From contig CAVWBB010000013.1 in NCBI GenBank assembly GCA_963753115.1, forward strand, positions 124,001-188,000: a DNA stretch of 64,000 bases. The letters are read 5' to 3'. Each line of letters begins with the position of its first letter. Within the stretch, counting starts at the first letter, position 1. A program made the translations under genes and the position numbers. This document shows, piece after piece, positions 1 through 8,489 of this stretch. Below the pieces are notes generated by a model. It was not told where the DNA came from and made no database searches. It worked only from the letters and a program-made list of their open reading frames with translations. Source of the stretch: Bog-473 sp963753115 (GTDB taxonomy: Bacteria > Actinomycetota > Acidimicrobiia > Acidimicrobiales > RAAP-2).

Positions 1-922
1 GGTGCCCGGCGCAAGGAAGCCGACGAGCCCGCGCTGGACAAGCCGGTCACCGCCGAGTTGGGCAACGTCTCCCCGGTGATCGTCGTACCGGGGCGGTGGT
101 CGACCGCCGAACTGCTCTACCAGGCCGAGCACGTCGCCACCATGCTCGTCAACAATGCCGGGTTCAACTGCATCTCGGCGCGCGTGGTGGTGACCCACGC
201 CGCCTGGCCCCGAGCGCGAGGCGTTCCTCGGCGCGCTGACGCAGACGCTGGCCGGCATCACGACGCGGCGGGCCTACTACCCGGGCGCCAGCGAGCGCCG
301 GAACGCGTTCGTGGACGCGCATCCGGAGGCCGAGGAGTACGGCAGCGGGCCGGACGACGCGCTGCCCTGGACCTTCATCCGCGGCGTCCCTCCGGGCCAG
401 ACCGGCAACATCTGCTTCAACGTGGAATCCTTCGTGGGCCAGATGGCCGAGACGGCCCTCACCGCCCCCTCGCCCGCGGCGTTCGTCGAGACCGCCACGG
501 CCTTCTGCAACGACGTCGTCTGGGGCACGTTGGGCGCCACCATCCTTGTCAGCCCTTCCTCCATGAAGGACACGGAGGTGGCCGAGAGCGTCGAGCGTGC
601 CGTGGCCGACCTGCGGTACGGCTCCATCGGCGTGAACGTCTGGCACGGGCTGTCCTTCGCCATGGGCTCGACGAGCTGGGGCGCCTACCCGGGGCACACT
701 CGCACGGACATCCAGTCAGGTGCCGGCGTCGTCGGCAACGCGGCGATGTTCGGCCGGCCGCAGAAGTCGGTGGTCCGGGGCCCGTTCCGATCCCGACCCA
801 AGCCGCCATGGTTTGCCACGGCGGCTGATTCCTATGACGTCATGCGTCGGTTCGTGGCCTTCGAGGCCGACCCGTCCGCGGCGAAGATCCCGGGGTTGCT
901 CCTCGCCGCCATGCGGCACTGA
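1..922 (+). CDS. Aldehyde dehydrogenase family protein, C-terminal part, one frameshift
   Basis: This is the C-terminal part of an NAD(P)-dependent aldehyde dehydrogenase; its start lies left of the window. Visible are the AELGNVSP motif and the catalytic-cysteine segment NNAGFNCIS, followed by the rest of the catalytic and oligomerisation region. The reading frame changes once, from frame 1 to frame 2, in the CCCC run at 208-211. Dropping one C gives an uninterrupted HAAWPEREAFLGAL, so a homopolymer miscall is the likeliest cause. The gene ends with TGA at 920-922, 13 bp from the convergent zinc-ribbon gene. The substrate cannot be told from this fragment. Confidence 0.85.
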
Positions 923-935
923 TGCGCGATCCGGC

Positions 936-1541
936 TCAGCCCATGGTCTTGGCGCGCAGTTGCGGGATTGCGTAGGGCGCCGCGGCGACGACCGCCGCAA
1001 TGAGAGCCAGGAACGCGCCGAACTGCCAGCCGACGCCCGACCCACCCGGCTTGAAGATGAAGCCGATGAAGACGATGACGAGGTTGACGAGCGTCGCCAC
1101 CAGCATGGTCGTGAGGTGGGGGAGGTTGATGCCGCCCGGCAGTTCATCCCACCCCGCTCGCAGCACCAGGTAGGCCACGATCAGGATGCAGATGATCATC
1201 ACGAGGTAGAGGTAGCCGTGGGCAGACACGCCACTCGCCGTCACCGTGATACCGATGACACTGACACCGAACCAGGCCAAGAACAACGAGATGAACAGCA
1301 CGATCGTGGCCACGCCACAGATCCGGTCGGCCAGCGACCAGCGGGCCGCGTTGAAGCGGTAGGCCGGCACCGCTGACGCGCTGGCGGGCGCTCCTGCCGG
1401 CGCTGCGGTCGCTCCCGCGGGGGCGCTCCCGGCGGCCGGACCGGCGGCCGCGGTCGCCCCTCCGAGATTCGCTCCGCAGCTCGGGCAGAACCCTGCCCCG
1501 TCTTCAGCTTCGGTCTGACACTGCGGGCAGGTCTGCGACAT
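936..1541 (-). CDS. Zinc-ribbon membrane protein
   Basis: A 201-residue protein of unknown function. Residues 1-26 form a zinc ribbon with two CxxC knuckles (CPQCQ and CPSCG). An Ala/Pro/Gly-rich linker follows (about 28-60), then four hydrophobic stretches (roughly 75-95, 105-125, 140-160 and 170-190) that should span the membrane. This layout, a cytoplasmic zinc ribbon plus a small multi-pass domain, is common in uncharacterised actinobacterial proteins. The ATG at 1541 begins directly before the ribbon, as usual for this type. The gene is convergent with the aldehyde dehydrogenase and stands alone. No function should be assigned beyond membrane location. Confidence 0.8.
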   Translation of the reverse strand: MSQTCPQCQTEAEDGAGFCPSCGANLGGATAAAGPAAGSAPAGATAAPAGAPASASAVPAYRFNAARWSLADRICGVATIVLFISLFLAWFGVSVIGITVTASGVSAHGYLYLVMIICILIVAYLVLRAGWDELPGGINLPHLTTMLVATLVNLVIVFIGFIFKPGGSGVGWQFGAFLALIAAVVAAAPYAIPQLRAKTMG

Positions 1542-1738
1542 TGCGCTCCTCCATCATTCGGGCGACGGGAGTCCGCGTACCCCCGCACGCTTCCAAACAC
1601 AGCCTCAATCCGGATTCCGAGTGTACGGGGGTTTGGCCCTCCTGACGAGGGATCCTTCCTTTTGGGGCTCAGCTTGGGTCCCGGCCTGCCCTTGGGGGTC
1701 ATCAGCACCGCGACCTGGGGCGTCAGGCGGCGGCAGCG

Positions 1739-2980
1739 TCAGGTCGCGGCAGTCTCCTGCGGCGAGGTGGGGGCGGAGTGCCGCTCCGGATGGAGGAGCG
1801 TGATCCGGGCCACGGTGTCACCCCCGACCGCGATGCACCGGGTCGCCGACGGGCAGGCCACGGAGGTCAATGTCATGGGGATGTACGAGGTTCGCGATGC
1901 TCGGAACGTGAGGCCCGCATCAGTGCTCTGGGCCACGGCACCGACGTCGACCGCCGGAAAGCCATACCAGAGCGTCCCGACCATTGCGCATTGTTCGGCC
2001 GAAGGGCAGGCCATCCCGTACACGTCATCGACGGGCAGCGCAGCCGTCGCTCGTGTCCAGGTGTGGCCGCCGTCCTCACTGCGGAGCAACTCGCCCTTGG
2101 CCGGGACCACGTCACTGACTGTCGTCCCCGTCGTGCCGGCGGCGAGGCAGACCGAAGCGGAGAGACAGGTCGTGGACTGGAGCACGCCGAGCCCCGAGGG
2201 GACCGACGCCAGCGCCCATGTCTGACCCCCGTCTGCGCTCACGGCGACGGCTCCCTGCCCGTGGCTGTTGCTGGTCGGTACGTAGCCGGCGTCTATGCAC
2301 GTGCCGCCGGCCGTGCACGTGAGGTCGTTTGCGGGAAGGAAGGGCGACGGGAGCGTCCCTTCTTGCTGCCAGCTGGCACCGAAGTCGGCGCTGTGGGCGG
2401 ACCAGGTTGCGGTGCCGTCGCTGACCATGACGGTGCAGTCCGATGGACTGGCGCAGGTCACGCTGGAGAGCACCAGGGCGTTCTGGGGCGACATGACCGG
2501 GGACCAGGTCGCTCCGCCGTCGGACGTCGTGACGACGACGCCGCTCCCGGGCAACGATGCCCCGTTCGAGCCGACCGCCATGCAGTCCGTCGGCGTCGGG
2601 CACGAGATGCCGCTCAGTTGGGGCGTGCTCCCTCCGGCGACGCGCTGGGCCTTCCACGAGACGCCCCCGTTGAGCGTGGCGGCGATCACCGTGACACCGG
2701 TGGGCGGGGCGGGATTGGGCCCGGCGGTGCCCACGGCCCAACAGCGCTTCGCGGTGGCACAGGAGACGGCGGCGAGGTCGCCTGTGCCGCTGGGTGCCGG
2801 CTGGCCGACCGCCAACGGGTTCCCCTTGGCCTGACCGAGGACGCGCGCCACCTTGGGCGATCCCGGGTGCCCGGACAGCGCACAGCCCGACGCGGTGACG
2901 GCCAGGGCAGCGAAAAGGAGGGACAGGCCGCCACTGGGTCGCCTGACACGCCGGTGTCGAGGCACGGAGCGTGGAAGCAC
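1739..2980 (-). CDS. Secreted BNR/Ycf48-like beta-propeller protein
   Basis: About 413 residues. The N-terminus is basic and followed by a hydrophobic signal (LSLLFAALAVTASGC). The Cys could be a lipidation site, but Ala at -3 makes the lipobox non-ideal. The mature part holds at least seven repeats built on a paired-cysteine motif, such as ISCPTPTDCMAVG and VACPSATRCIAVG, alternating with TSDGGATW-type Asp-box strands. Sialidase/Ycf48-like propellers are built this way; no sialidase active site is evident. The start is GTG at 2980 or GTG at 2965; both keep the signal peptide, and 2980 is chosen because it leaves a longer basic region. It is divergent from marP with about 60 bp between starts. 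Ligand unknown. Confidence 0.75.
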   Translation of the reverse strand: MLPRSVPRHRRVRRPSGGLSLLFAALAVTASGCALSGHPGSPKVARVLGQAKGNPLAVGQPAPSGTGDLAAVSCATAKRCWAVGTAGPNPAPPTGVTVIAATLNGGVSWKAQRVAGGSTPQLSGISCPTPTDCMAVGSNGASLPGSGVVVTTSDGGATWSPVMSPQNALVLSSVTCASPSDCTVMVSDGTATWSAHSADFGASWQQEGTLPSPFLPANDLTCTAGGTCIDAGYVPTSNSHGQGAVAVSADGGQTWALASVPSGLGVLQSTTCLSASVCLAAGTTGTTVSDVVPAKGELLRSEDGGHTWTRATAALPVDDVYGMACPSAEQCAMVGTLWYGFPAVDVGAVAQSTDAGLTFRASRTSYIPMTLTSVACPSATRCIAVGGDTVARITLLHPERHSAPTSPQETAAT

Positions 2981-3043
2981 AGCACCGTGACAATAGCGGT
3001 GGGGGGCGCATTTCCCGGTGCACCGTTCGATACCCTCGCAGCG

Positions 3044-4231
3044 GTGGATTGGGTCGACCTGCTGATCATCGGGCTGATGCTGCTGGCTGCCGTCCACGGG
3101 CTGCGGCTGGGGGCCGTCGTCCAGCTGCTCACCTTCGGTGGGTTCTTTCTCGGATTCCTGCTCGGGACCGTCGTGTGGGTGCCGCTGTTGAGCCGTGGCC
3201 ACAGCGAGGACGTCACCCGCTCGGTCGTCGTCGTCTCGCTCGTCCTCCTGACCGCCTGCGCGTTCGGATACGCGGGCCGCGTCCTCGGGACCTGGAGCAA
3301 CGTGACGGTTCGTCGGCATCATCTGGGCCATGTGGATGCGGTCCTCGGCGTCGCGGTGGCCGTCTTGATGGTGCTCCTGTCCGTCTGGGTGGTGGCCGCC
3401 GTGATCCTGTCCCCCAACAGCCGGTTCACCTCGCTCGACGCCGCCGTCGCCCGCTCGGACATCCTCCACTCCATCGACGGGGTGTTGCCCCAGGCCCCCT
3501 CCATCTTCAACGACCTGCAGACCTTCTTGAACGACCAGGGCTTCCCACAGGTGTTCTCGACGCTCACCCCGCCGTCGACACCGTCGGTCTCCACGCCGAC
3601 CGACGCCGAGACCAAGGCGCTGGCCGATCCGGCGATCTTCTCGACGGTCAAGATCCTCGGCACGGCCTGCAGCAGCGAGCAGGAGGGCTCGGGCTTCGTC
3701 GTCGGTCCCGGGCTGGTGGCCACGAACGCCCACGTCGTGGCGGGGGAGAGCAACGGCAACACGCAGGTGCTGCTGGGGAACAGTGCCTATAACGCGACGC
3801 CGGTCCTCTTCGACCCCGACTTCGATCTCGCGGTGCTGCGGACGGATGCACCGCTCGGTCCGGCGCTGTCGATCAGCTCGAACCTCGTTCCTCGGGGAAC
3901 GCAGGCCGCAGTCCTGGGCTATCCCGAGGACCGGGGGTTGAGCATCGGTGCCGCCGGCGTGACCGAGGAGGTCACCGCCATCGGAAAGGACATCTATAAC
4001 AACGGGTCGGTCGAGCGTGGTGTCTACGCCCTCGACGCCGACGTGCTCCCGGGCAATTCCGGCGGACCCCTGCTCGGGCCCGGAGGCCAGGTCATCGGCG
4101 TCGTCTTCTCGCGGTCCACCGTGTATCCGAACGTCGGCTACGCCCTCGCCTCCCCCGGGGTGCTCTCCCGCGTGCAGCAGGCGGAGCGGCACCACTCGGC
4201 CGTCAGCACGGGTCCGTGCATCTCGGGCTGA
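3044..4231 (+). CDS. marP: MarP-like membrane serine protease (CvpA domain plus trypsin-like domain)
   Basis: A 395-residue membrane-anchored periplasmic serine protease. Four hydrophobic segments in the first ~135 residues form a CvpA/colicin V-like domain. A linker and a chymotrypsin-fold protease follow, with triad His230 (NAHVVAG), Asp261 (DFDLAVL) and Ser339 (GNSGGP). Cys209 and Cys392 sit where mycobacterial MarP carries its regulatory disulfide. Length and order match M. tuberculosis MarP (Rv3671c, about 397 aa), which protects against acid and oxidative stress. The GTG at 3044 is chosen because VDWVDLLIIG aligns with the MarP N-terminus. It lies 18 bp before the GH15 gene, so the two may be cotranscribed. 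Confidence 0.88.
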   Translation: MDWVDLLIIGLMLLAAVHGLRLGAVVQLLTFGGFFLGFLLGTVVWVPLLSRGHSEDVTRSVVVVSLVLLTACAFGYAGRVLGTWSNVTVRRHHLGHVDAVLGVAVAVLMVLLSVWVVAAVILSPNSRFTSLDAAVARSDILHSIDGVLPQAPSIFNDLQTFLNDQGFPQVFSTLTPPSTPSVSTPTDAETKALADPAIFSTVKILGTACSSEQEGSGFVVGPGLVATNAHVVAGESNGNTQVLLGNSAYNATPVLFDPDFDLAVLRTDAPLGPALSISSNLVPRGTQAAVLGYPEDRGLSIGAAGVTEEVTAIGKDIYNNGSVERGVYALDADVLPGNSGGPLLGPGGQVIGVVFSRSTVYPNVGYALASPGVLSRVQQAERHHSAVSTGPCISG

Positions 4232-4249
4232 ACCGGCAAGAATGAGCCC

Positions 4250-6154
4250 ATGAGCCAGCGCATCGAGGACTACGCCGTCATCGGAGATCTCCACACGGCG
4301 GCGCTGGTGGGCATCGACGGATCCATCGACTGGCTGTGCCTGCCGCATTTCGACTCTCCGTCGTGCTTCTCACGCTTGCTGGGCAACGAGGATCATGGCT
4401 ATTGGAAGATCGCGCCGGCTGGAGGCCCTTCCGTCATTCTGGCCACGCGGCGCTGGTACCGCCCGGACACGCTCGTCGTGGAGACCGAATACGACACCGC
4501 CACCGGCACGGTGCGCATCACTGACTGCATGCCGGTGCGCGAAGGCCATCCCCACCTGGTGCGCTCTGTCGAAGGAGTGAGCGGCAAGGTCGAGATGCAC
4601 ATGGAGCTGGTGGTGCGGTTCGACTACGGCGAGGTCGTCCCCTGGGTCACGTCGCATGATGGGTTGACGCGCCTCACCGCCGGCCCGGATTCGGTGGCGC
4701 TCTGGCACCGGGTCGAAGCCGTGGGGGAGGACATGCGGACGGTGGCCGAATTCACGGTCACCGAGAACCAGCGCTTTCCTTTCACGTTGGTGTGGCATCC
4801 CTCGCACGAGGATCCGCCGCCGCCCCTCGACAGCTACTACGCCGTGCATCTCACCGAGGCCTACTGGACGGAATGGGCGACCCAGTGTTGCTACGAGGGA
4901 CCGTACAAGGACGCTGTCGTGCGCTCGCTCATCACGCTCAAGGCCCTGACCTACACCCCGACTGGTGGCATCGTGGCCGCGGCAACCACCTCGCTCCCGG
5001 AGGCCCTCGGCGGCAATCGCAACTGGGACTACCGCTTCTGCTGGCTACGCGACGCCACACTCACTCTCGAATCGCTGATGCGCGGCGGCTACCACGCCGA
5101 GGCGCTCGCGTGGCGTGACTGGCTGCTGCGCGCCGTGGCCGGCGACGTGTCGAAGCTTCAGATCATGTACGGGCCCGGAGGTGAGCGCCGGCTCGACGAA
5201 TGGGAGGCCGACTGGCTCCCCGGCTACGAGGATTCGGCTCCGGTCCGGATCGGTAACGCGGCCTCCGGCCAGTACCAGCTCGATGTCTACGGCGAGGTCA
5301 TGTCTGCGCTGTACTCGTCGGCCCGTTTCGAGGGAATGCAGAGCCGGGCCTCCTGGGGCCTGCAGAAACAGTTGGTCGAGTTCCTCGAGACGGGATGGAA
5401 GGATCCCGACGACGGCATCTGGGAGGTCCGGGGCCCACGCCGGCACTTCACCCACTCGAAGGTGATGGCGTGGGTCGCCGTCGATCGCGCCGTCCGGACC
5501 CTCGAGGAATGGCCCGACCTCAGTGGACCACTCGAAACGTGGCGAACGTTGCGAGACGACATCTTCACGGAGGTCTGCCGGAAGGGCTACAACAAGAAGA
5601 TCGGCGCGTTCACCCAGTACTACGGGTCGGACGAGCTCGATGCCAGCGTGCTCATGATCCCGCTGGTGGGCTTTCTGCCCCCCGGGGACCCCCGGGTGGT
5701 CAGCACGGTGGAGGCGGTGCAGCGGGACCTGATGGACCATGGCTTCGTGCTGCGCTACCGCACGAGCGACGACGGGTCGGTCGACGGGCTCACCGGACGC
5801 GAGGGCGCCTTCCTCGCCTGCTCGTTCTGGCTGGTCGACTGCCTCCACATGATCGGTCGCGTGGAAGAGGCCGAAGAGCTCTTCGAGCGGCTGTTGGCGC
5901 TGCGCAACGATCTCGGGCTGCTGGCAGAGGAATACGACCCCCTGGCCGGCCGGCTCGTGGGCAACTTTCCCCAGGCGTTCTCGCATGTGTCCCTGATCAA
6001 CTCGGCCTTCCGGCTCAGCGGGAGGGATCCGTTGAGCTTCGCCGACGACGGCTCCCGGGTCCTGGTCGACAACACGCTCACCACCCCGACCATCGGGCGG
6101 ATGAAGCATCTCGGTCGTGTCGCAGTCAAGCGCCGTTCCGGAGCGGCGCGCTGA
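4250..6154 (+). CDS. GH15 glucoamylase/trehalase-type glycoside hydrolase
   Basis: A 634-residue cytoplasmic enzyme of glycoside hydrolase family 15, which inverts the anomeric centre while releasing glucose from alpha-glucans or trehalose. The N-terminal beta-sandwich starts with IEDYAVIGDLHTAALVG, a hallmark of the bacterial GH15 group that includes mycobacterial trehalase. The (alpha/alpha)6 barrel carries NRNWDYRFCWLRDA, the probable general acid Glu392 (IWEVRG) and the probable base at Glu560/561 (LLAEEYDP, then GNFPQAFSH). There is no signal peptide. Length is normal and the frame is intact. Trehalose hydrolysis is the favoured guess for an actinobacterium, but alpha-glucan cleavage is equally compatible with the motifs. 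Confidence 0.85.
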   Translation: MSQRIEDYAVIGDLHTAALVGIDGSIDWLCLPHFDSPSCFSRLLGNEDHGYWKIAPAGGPSVILATRRWYRPDTLVVETEYDTATGTVRITDCMPVREGHPHLVRSVEGVSGKVEMHMELVVRFDYGEVVPWVTSHDGLTRLTAGPDSVALWHRVEAVGEDMRTVAEFTVTENQRFPFTLVWHPSHEDPPPPLDSYYAVHLTEAYWTEWATQCCYEGPYKDAVVRSLITLKALTYTPTGGIVAAATTSLPEALGGNRNWDYRFCWLRDATLTLESLMRGGYHAEALAWRDWLLRAVAGDVSKLQIMYGPGGERRLDEWEADWLPGYEDSAPVRIGNAASGQYQLDVYGEVMSALYSSARFEGMQSRASWGLQKQLVEFLETGWKDPDDGIWEVRGPRRHFTHSKVMAWVAVDRAVRTLEEWPDLSGPLETWRTLRDDIFTEVCRKGYNKKIGAFTQYYGSDELDASVLMIPLVGFLPPGDPRVVSTVEAVQRDLMDHGFVLRYRTSDDGSVDGLTGREGAFLACSFWLVDCLHMIGRVEEAEELFERLLALRNDLGLLAEEYDPLAGRLVGNFPQAFSHVSLINSAFRLSGRDPLSFADDGSRVLVDNTLTTPTIGRMKHLGRVAVKRRSGAAR

Positions 6155-6212
6155 GCGATGCGGTGACGCCCTTGCCCGTTGCCGGCCCGGCCACGTGGAA
6201 GGTCGTCAGGCC

Positions 6213-7232
6213 ATGAGTGGCACCCATGCGCACGGCGGCCGGTCGCACCGACACGCGGACGCCGGTCTCCACGTGCACGACCCGGCCAGTGGTGACGCCG
6301 TTCCGGCCGTGCCTCCGCCCCGTTCGATCGCGCCCGGCGTGCTCGAGATCGACACCATGCTCGGCGGCTGGGAACGGGTGACGGCCGGCTACCTGGTCGA
6401 AGGTCCGGCCCCCGTCCTGATCGAGACCGGGAGCCAGACGTCGGTGCCCGTGTTGCTCGCCGCGCTGGGCCAGATCGGCGTTGGTCCGTCGGACTTGGCT
6501 GGCATCGCCGTGACCCACATTCACCTCGACCACGCCGGAGGAGTCGGTGACGTGGCCCGCGCCTTTCCTTCCGCGACCGTGTACGTCCACGAGAAGGGGG
6601 CGAGGCACCTGGCGGATCCCTCACGCCTCATCGATTCGGCGGCGCGCGTCTACGGCCCGCTGCTCGACTCGCTCTACGGCCGCCTGGACCCCACTCCGCC
6701 CGAGCGTCTGCACGTCCTGGGCGACGGCGAGGAGGTTGAGGTGGGACCGGGGCGCACGCTGGTGGCGGTGGACTCGCCGGGACACGCCAAGCACCATCTC
6801 GGGTTGCACGACTCAGTGAGCGGGGTGCTCTTCGCCGGCGACGCGGTCGGGGTCAAGCTTCCGGACGGCGGCGTCCTGCGCCCGGCCACGCCGCCTCCCG
6901 ACTTCGACCTCGAACAGGCACTCACATCGTTGGCCAAGTTCGCGGCCCGGCGGCCGTCAGCGATCGCTTTGGCCCACTACGGCCTCCTGGCGCAGCCCCA
7001 GGAACTGCTGGCGGAGGCGGACCAGACGCTGCGGCTCTGGGCCGAGACCGCCGAGAAGGCCTATCGCGAAGGGTCGGACATCGCTACTGCGCTGTCCGAC
7101 CGCTTCGACCCGCTGCTCGGTGACATCGACGAGGCCCACCAGGAGAAGCTGGAGACCCTGAACGGTGTCCACTCCAATGCCGCCGGGTTTCGCCGCTGGC
7201 TCGAAGGACGCGGCGTCGCTCCTGCTCCCTGA
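6213..7232 (+). CDS. MBL-fold metallo-hydrolase
   Basis: A 339-residue metallo-beta-lactamase-fold protein. The Zn-binding motif THIHLDHAGG is followed by the later metal ligands in SPGHAKHH, FAGDAVG and the ALAHYG segment. The first ~35 residues are His-rich (repeated H in MSGTHAHGGRSHRHADAGLHVH), possibly an accessory metal-binding tail. ATG 6213 is preferred: the in-frame upstream extension would overlap the end of the GH15 gene and read low-complexity sequence. Proteins of this type include glyoxalase II-like and lactonase-like hydrolases; the substrate is not deducible. The C-terminal ~100 residues are helical and resemble the second domain of MBL proteins that act on thioesters. Confidence 0.8.
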   Translation: MSGTHAHGGRSHRHADAGLHVHDPASGDAVPAVPPPRSIAPGVLEIDTMLGGWERVTAGYLVEGPAPVLIETGSQTSVPVLLAALGQIGVGPSDLAGIAVTHIHLDHAGGVGDVARAFPSATVYVHEKGARHLADPSRLIDSAARVYGPLLDSLYGRLDPTPPERLHVLGDGEEVEVGPGRTLVAVDSPGHAKHHLGLHDSVSGVLFAGDAVGVKLPDGGVLRPATPPPDFDLEQALTSLAKFAARRPSAIALAHYGLLAQPQELLAEADQTLRLWAETAEKAYREGSDIATALSDRFDPLLGDIDEAHQEKLETLNGVHSNAAGFRRWLEGRGVAPAP

Positions 7233-7265
7233 GAAACCTCGGGCTCGGTGCCCTGGCACAGACCG

Positions 7266-7538
7266 TCAGACGACGAGCTTGGCCCGCAATTCCTCTTGGC
7301 GGATCTCGAAGTCGTCCAGCGAGATGCGGCCTTCGGCCAGGTCCTCGTGCAGTGCCGCGAATTCCTCGAGCAGCCGGGTCTGGTCCACGTCGTCGGCCGA
7401 GAGGGACGGTCCCGTCTGCTCATTCGCCGCCACCTTGTCCTCTTTGCGCGAAATGCGGTCGTCCATCTTCGCCTTGGCCCGGTCCTTCTTGGCCTGGTCG
7501 CGCTGTAATTTCCCAAATGTCGAACGTGCACGTGCCAC
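7266..7538 (-). CDS. Small SHOCT-like protein
   Basis: A 90-residue charged protein. The first ~35 residues are strongly basic (KLQRDQAKKDRAKAKMDDR). The C-terminal half fits the SHOCT pattern: LLEEFAALHEDLAEGRISLD followed by an EIRQEEL helix. SHOCT segments are short oligomerisation or regulatory modules; the role here is unknown. No signal peptide or membrane segment is seen. It is convergent with the MBL gene (33 bp apart) and lies just downstream of tRNA-Ser on the same strand, so it could be read from the tRNA promoter or its own. Confidence 0.65.
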   Translation of the reverse strand: MARARSTFGKLQRDQAKKDRAKAKMDDRISRKEDKVAANEQTGPSLSADDVDQTRLLEEFAALHEDLAEGRISLDDFEIRQEELRAKLVV

Positions 7539-7650
7539 GGTTCACTCCTTTCCGGCCGCTGGGGAGCGGCCAGGTGCTGCCGGCAAGGCGCTTGCCCTGC
7601 CGATGTTCTTGCCCGCACCCGCCCATGCGGTGGACCTGTCCGGTCCCGAG

Positions 7651-7736
7651 CGGAGGAGGTGGGATTTGAACCCACGGTACCCATGAGGCACAACGGTTTT
7701 CGAGACCGTCCGATTCGGCCGCTCTCGCACTCCTCC
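7651..7736 (-). tRNA. tRNA-Ser (CGA)
   Basis: The minus strand folds into a class II tRNA. The acceptor GGAGGAG pairs with CTCCTCC, with discriminator G. The D arm has GAGAGCGGCC, and the anticodon stem ACGGT/ACCGT encloses a loop with CGA. There is a long variable arm, and the T arm is GTGGG-TTCAAAT-CCCAC. CCA is not encoded. Confidence 0.93.
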
Positions 7737-7912
7737 GGGCGAGATGCTAGTCGCTCTGACCTGGTCCGGAAGCTCGCCGAGGCGTCCACGGGAGCCCGAT
7801 CGGAGCAAAGGGCGAGGTCAGGACGATCCCGCACCGGTTCGCCCGCCCGGACCCGCCTGGTGCAGTCCGAAGCAGGAAGGTGGCTGCTTCGAGCGCCGCC
7901 TCTGGCTCCCGA

Positions 7913-8489
7913 TCAGGCGCCGCCGTTCGGTTCGGACGTTGCGGCAGAGTCGGCACGATCCGCCCGCTTCTCGGAGAAGAAGGTGGAGAGCAGGGTCCCG
8001 CACTCGGCGGCACGGACGCCACCCGAGACCTCGAGCTCGTGGTTGAGCCGGGGGTCGGCACAAAGGTTGTAGAGCGTGCCGCACGCACCCGCCCGCGGGT
8101 CGCTCGCCCCGTAGACCACCCGACCGACTCTGGCGGCCACCAGGGCGCCCGCACACATGGGGCAGGGCTCGAGGGTGACGATCAGCGTCACGTCGGACAG
8201 CCGCCATCCGCCCAGCTCTGCGGCAGCATCCCGCAGCGCCAGGATCTCGGCGTGCGCCGTGGGGTCGCCTGCCCCCTCGCGCTCATTGTGCCTGGCCGCC
8301 ACGACCCGCCCCCTGACGACGGCAACCGCTCCGACAGGGACCTCTCTGGCTCCGGCGGCAGCGCGTGCCTCTGCCAGAGCGATGCCCATGGCGTCGTCGT
8401 CGCTGAGCGGATCGGTGGCGTCAGGGGTTGCGATCGCCCCAGTATGCGAGGTCGGGCGACGGAGCGGAAGCCCGGGGAGCTGGCCGCAT
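7913..8489 (-). CDS. tadA: tRNA-specific adenosine deaminase TadA, one probable frameshift near the start
   Basis: TadA deaminates adenosine 34 of tRNA-Arg to inosine. The zinc site is complete: HAEI (His plus catalytic Glu) and PCPMCAGAL. The uninterrupted reading begins at ATG 8389 (MGIALAEARAAAG), which is short for the family. An ATG at 8489 overlaps the stop of the preceding gene (TGATG). If one base near 8435 (ggggcGatcg) is removed, it runs straight into the deaminase as MRPAPRASAPSPDLAYWG, then IATPDATDPLSDDDA-MGIAL. A duplicated copy of this 5' end at about 9400 lacks the extra base and reads through, which supports the correction. The 8389 start remains possible. Confidence 0.85.

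Noticed and set aside
1621..1680. Hairpin ccctc-ctgac-gaggg as a terminator
   Set aside because: Only a 5-bp stem with no real T-run on either strand; too weak to annotate.
2981..4348. Extension of the minus-strand propeller frame across marP
   Set aside because: The signal peptide marks the real start near 2980; the rest is antisense to a well-supported protease.
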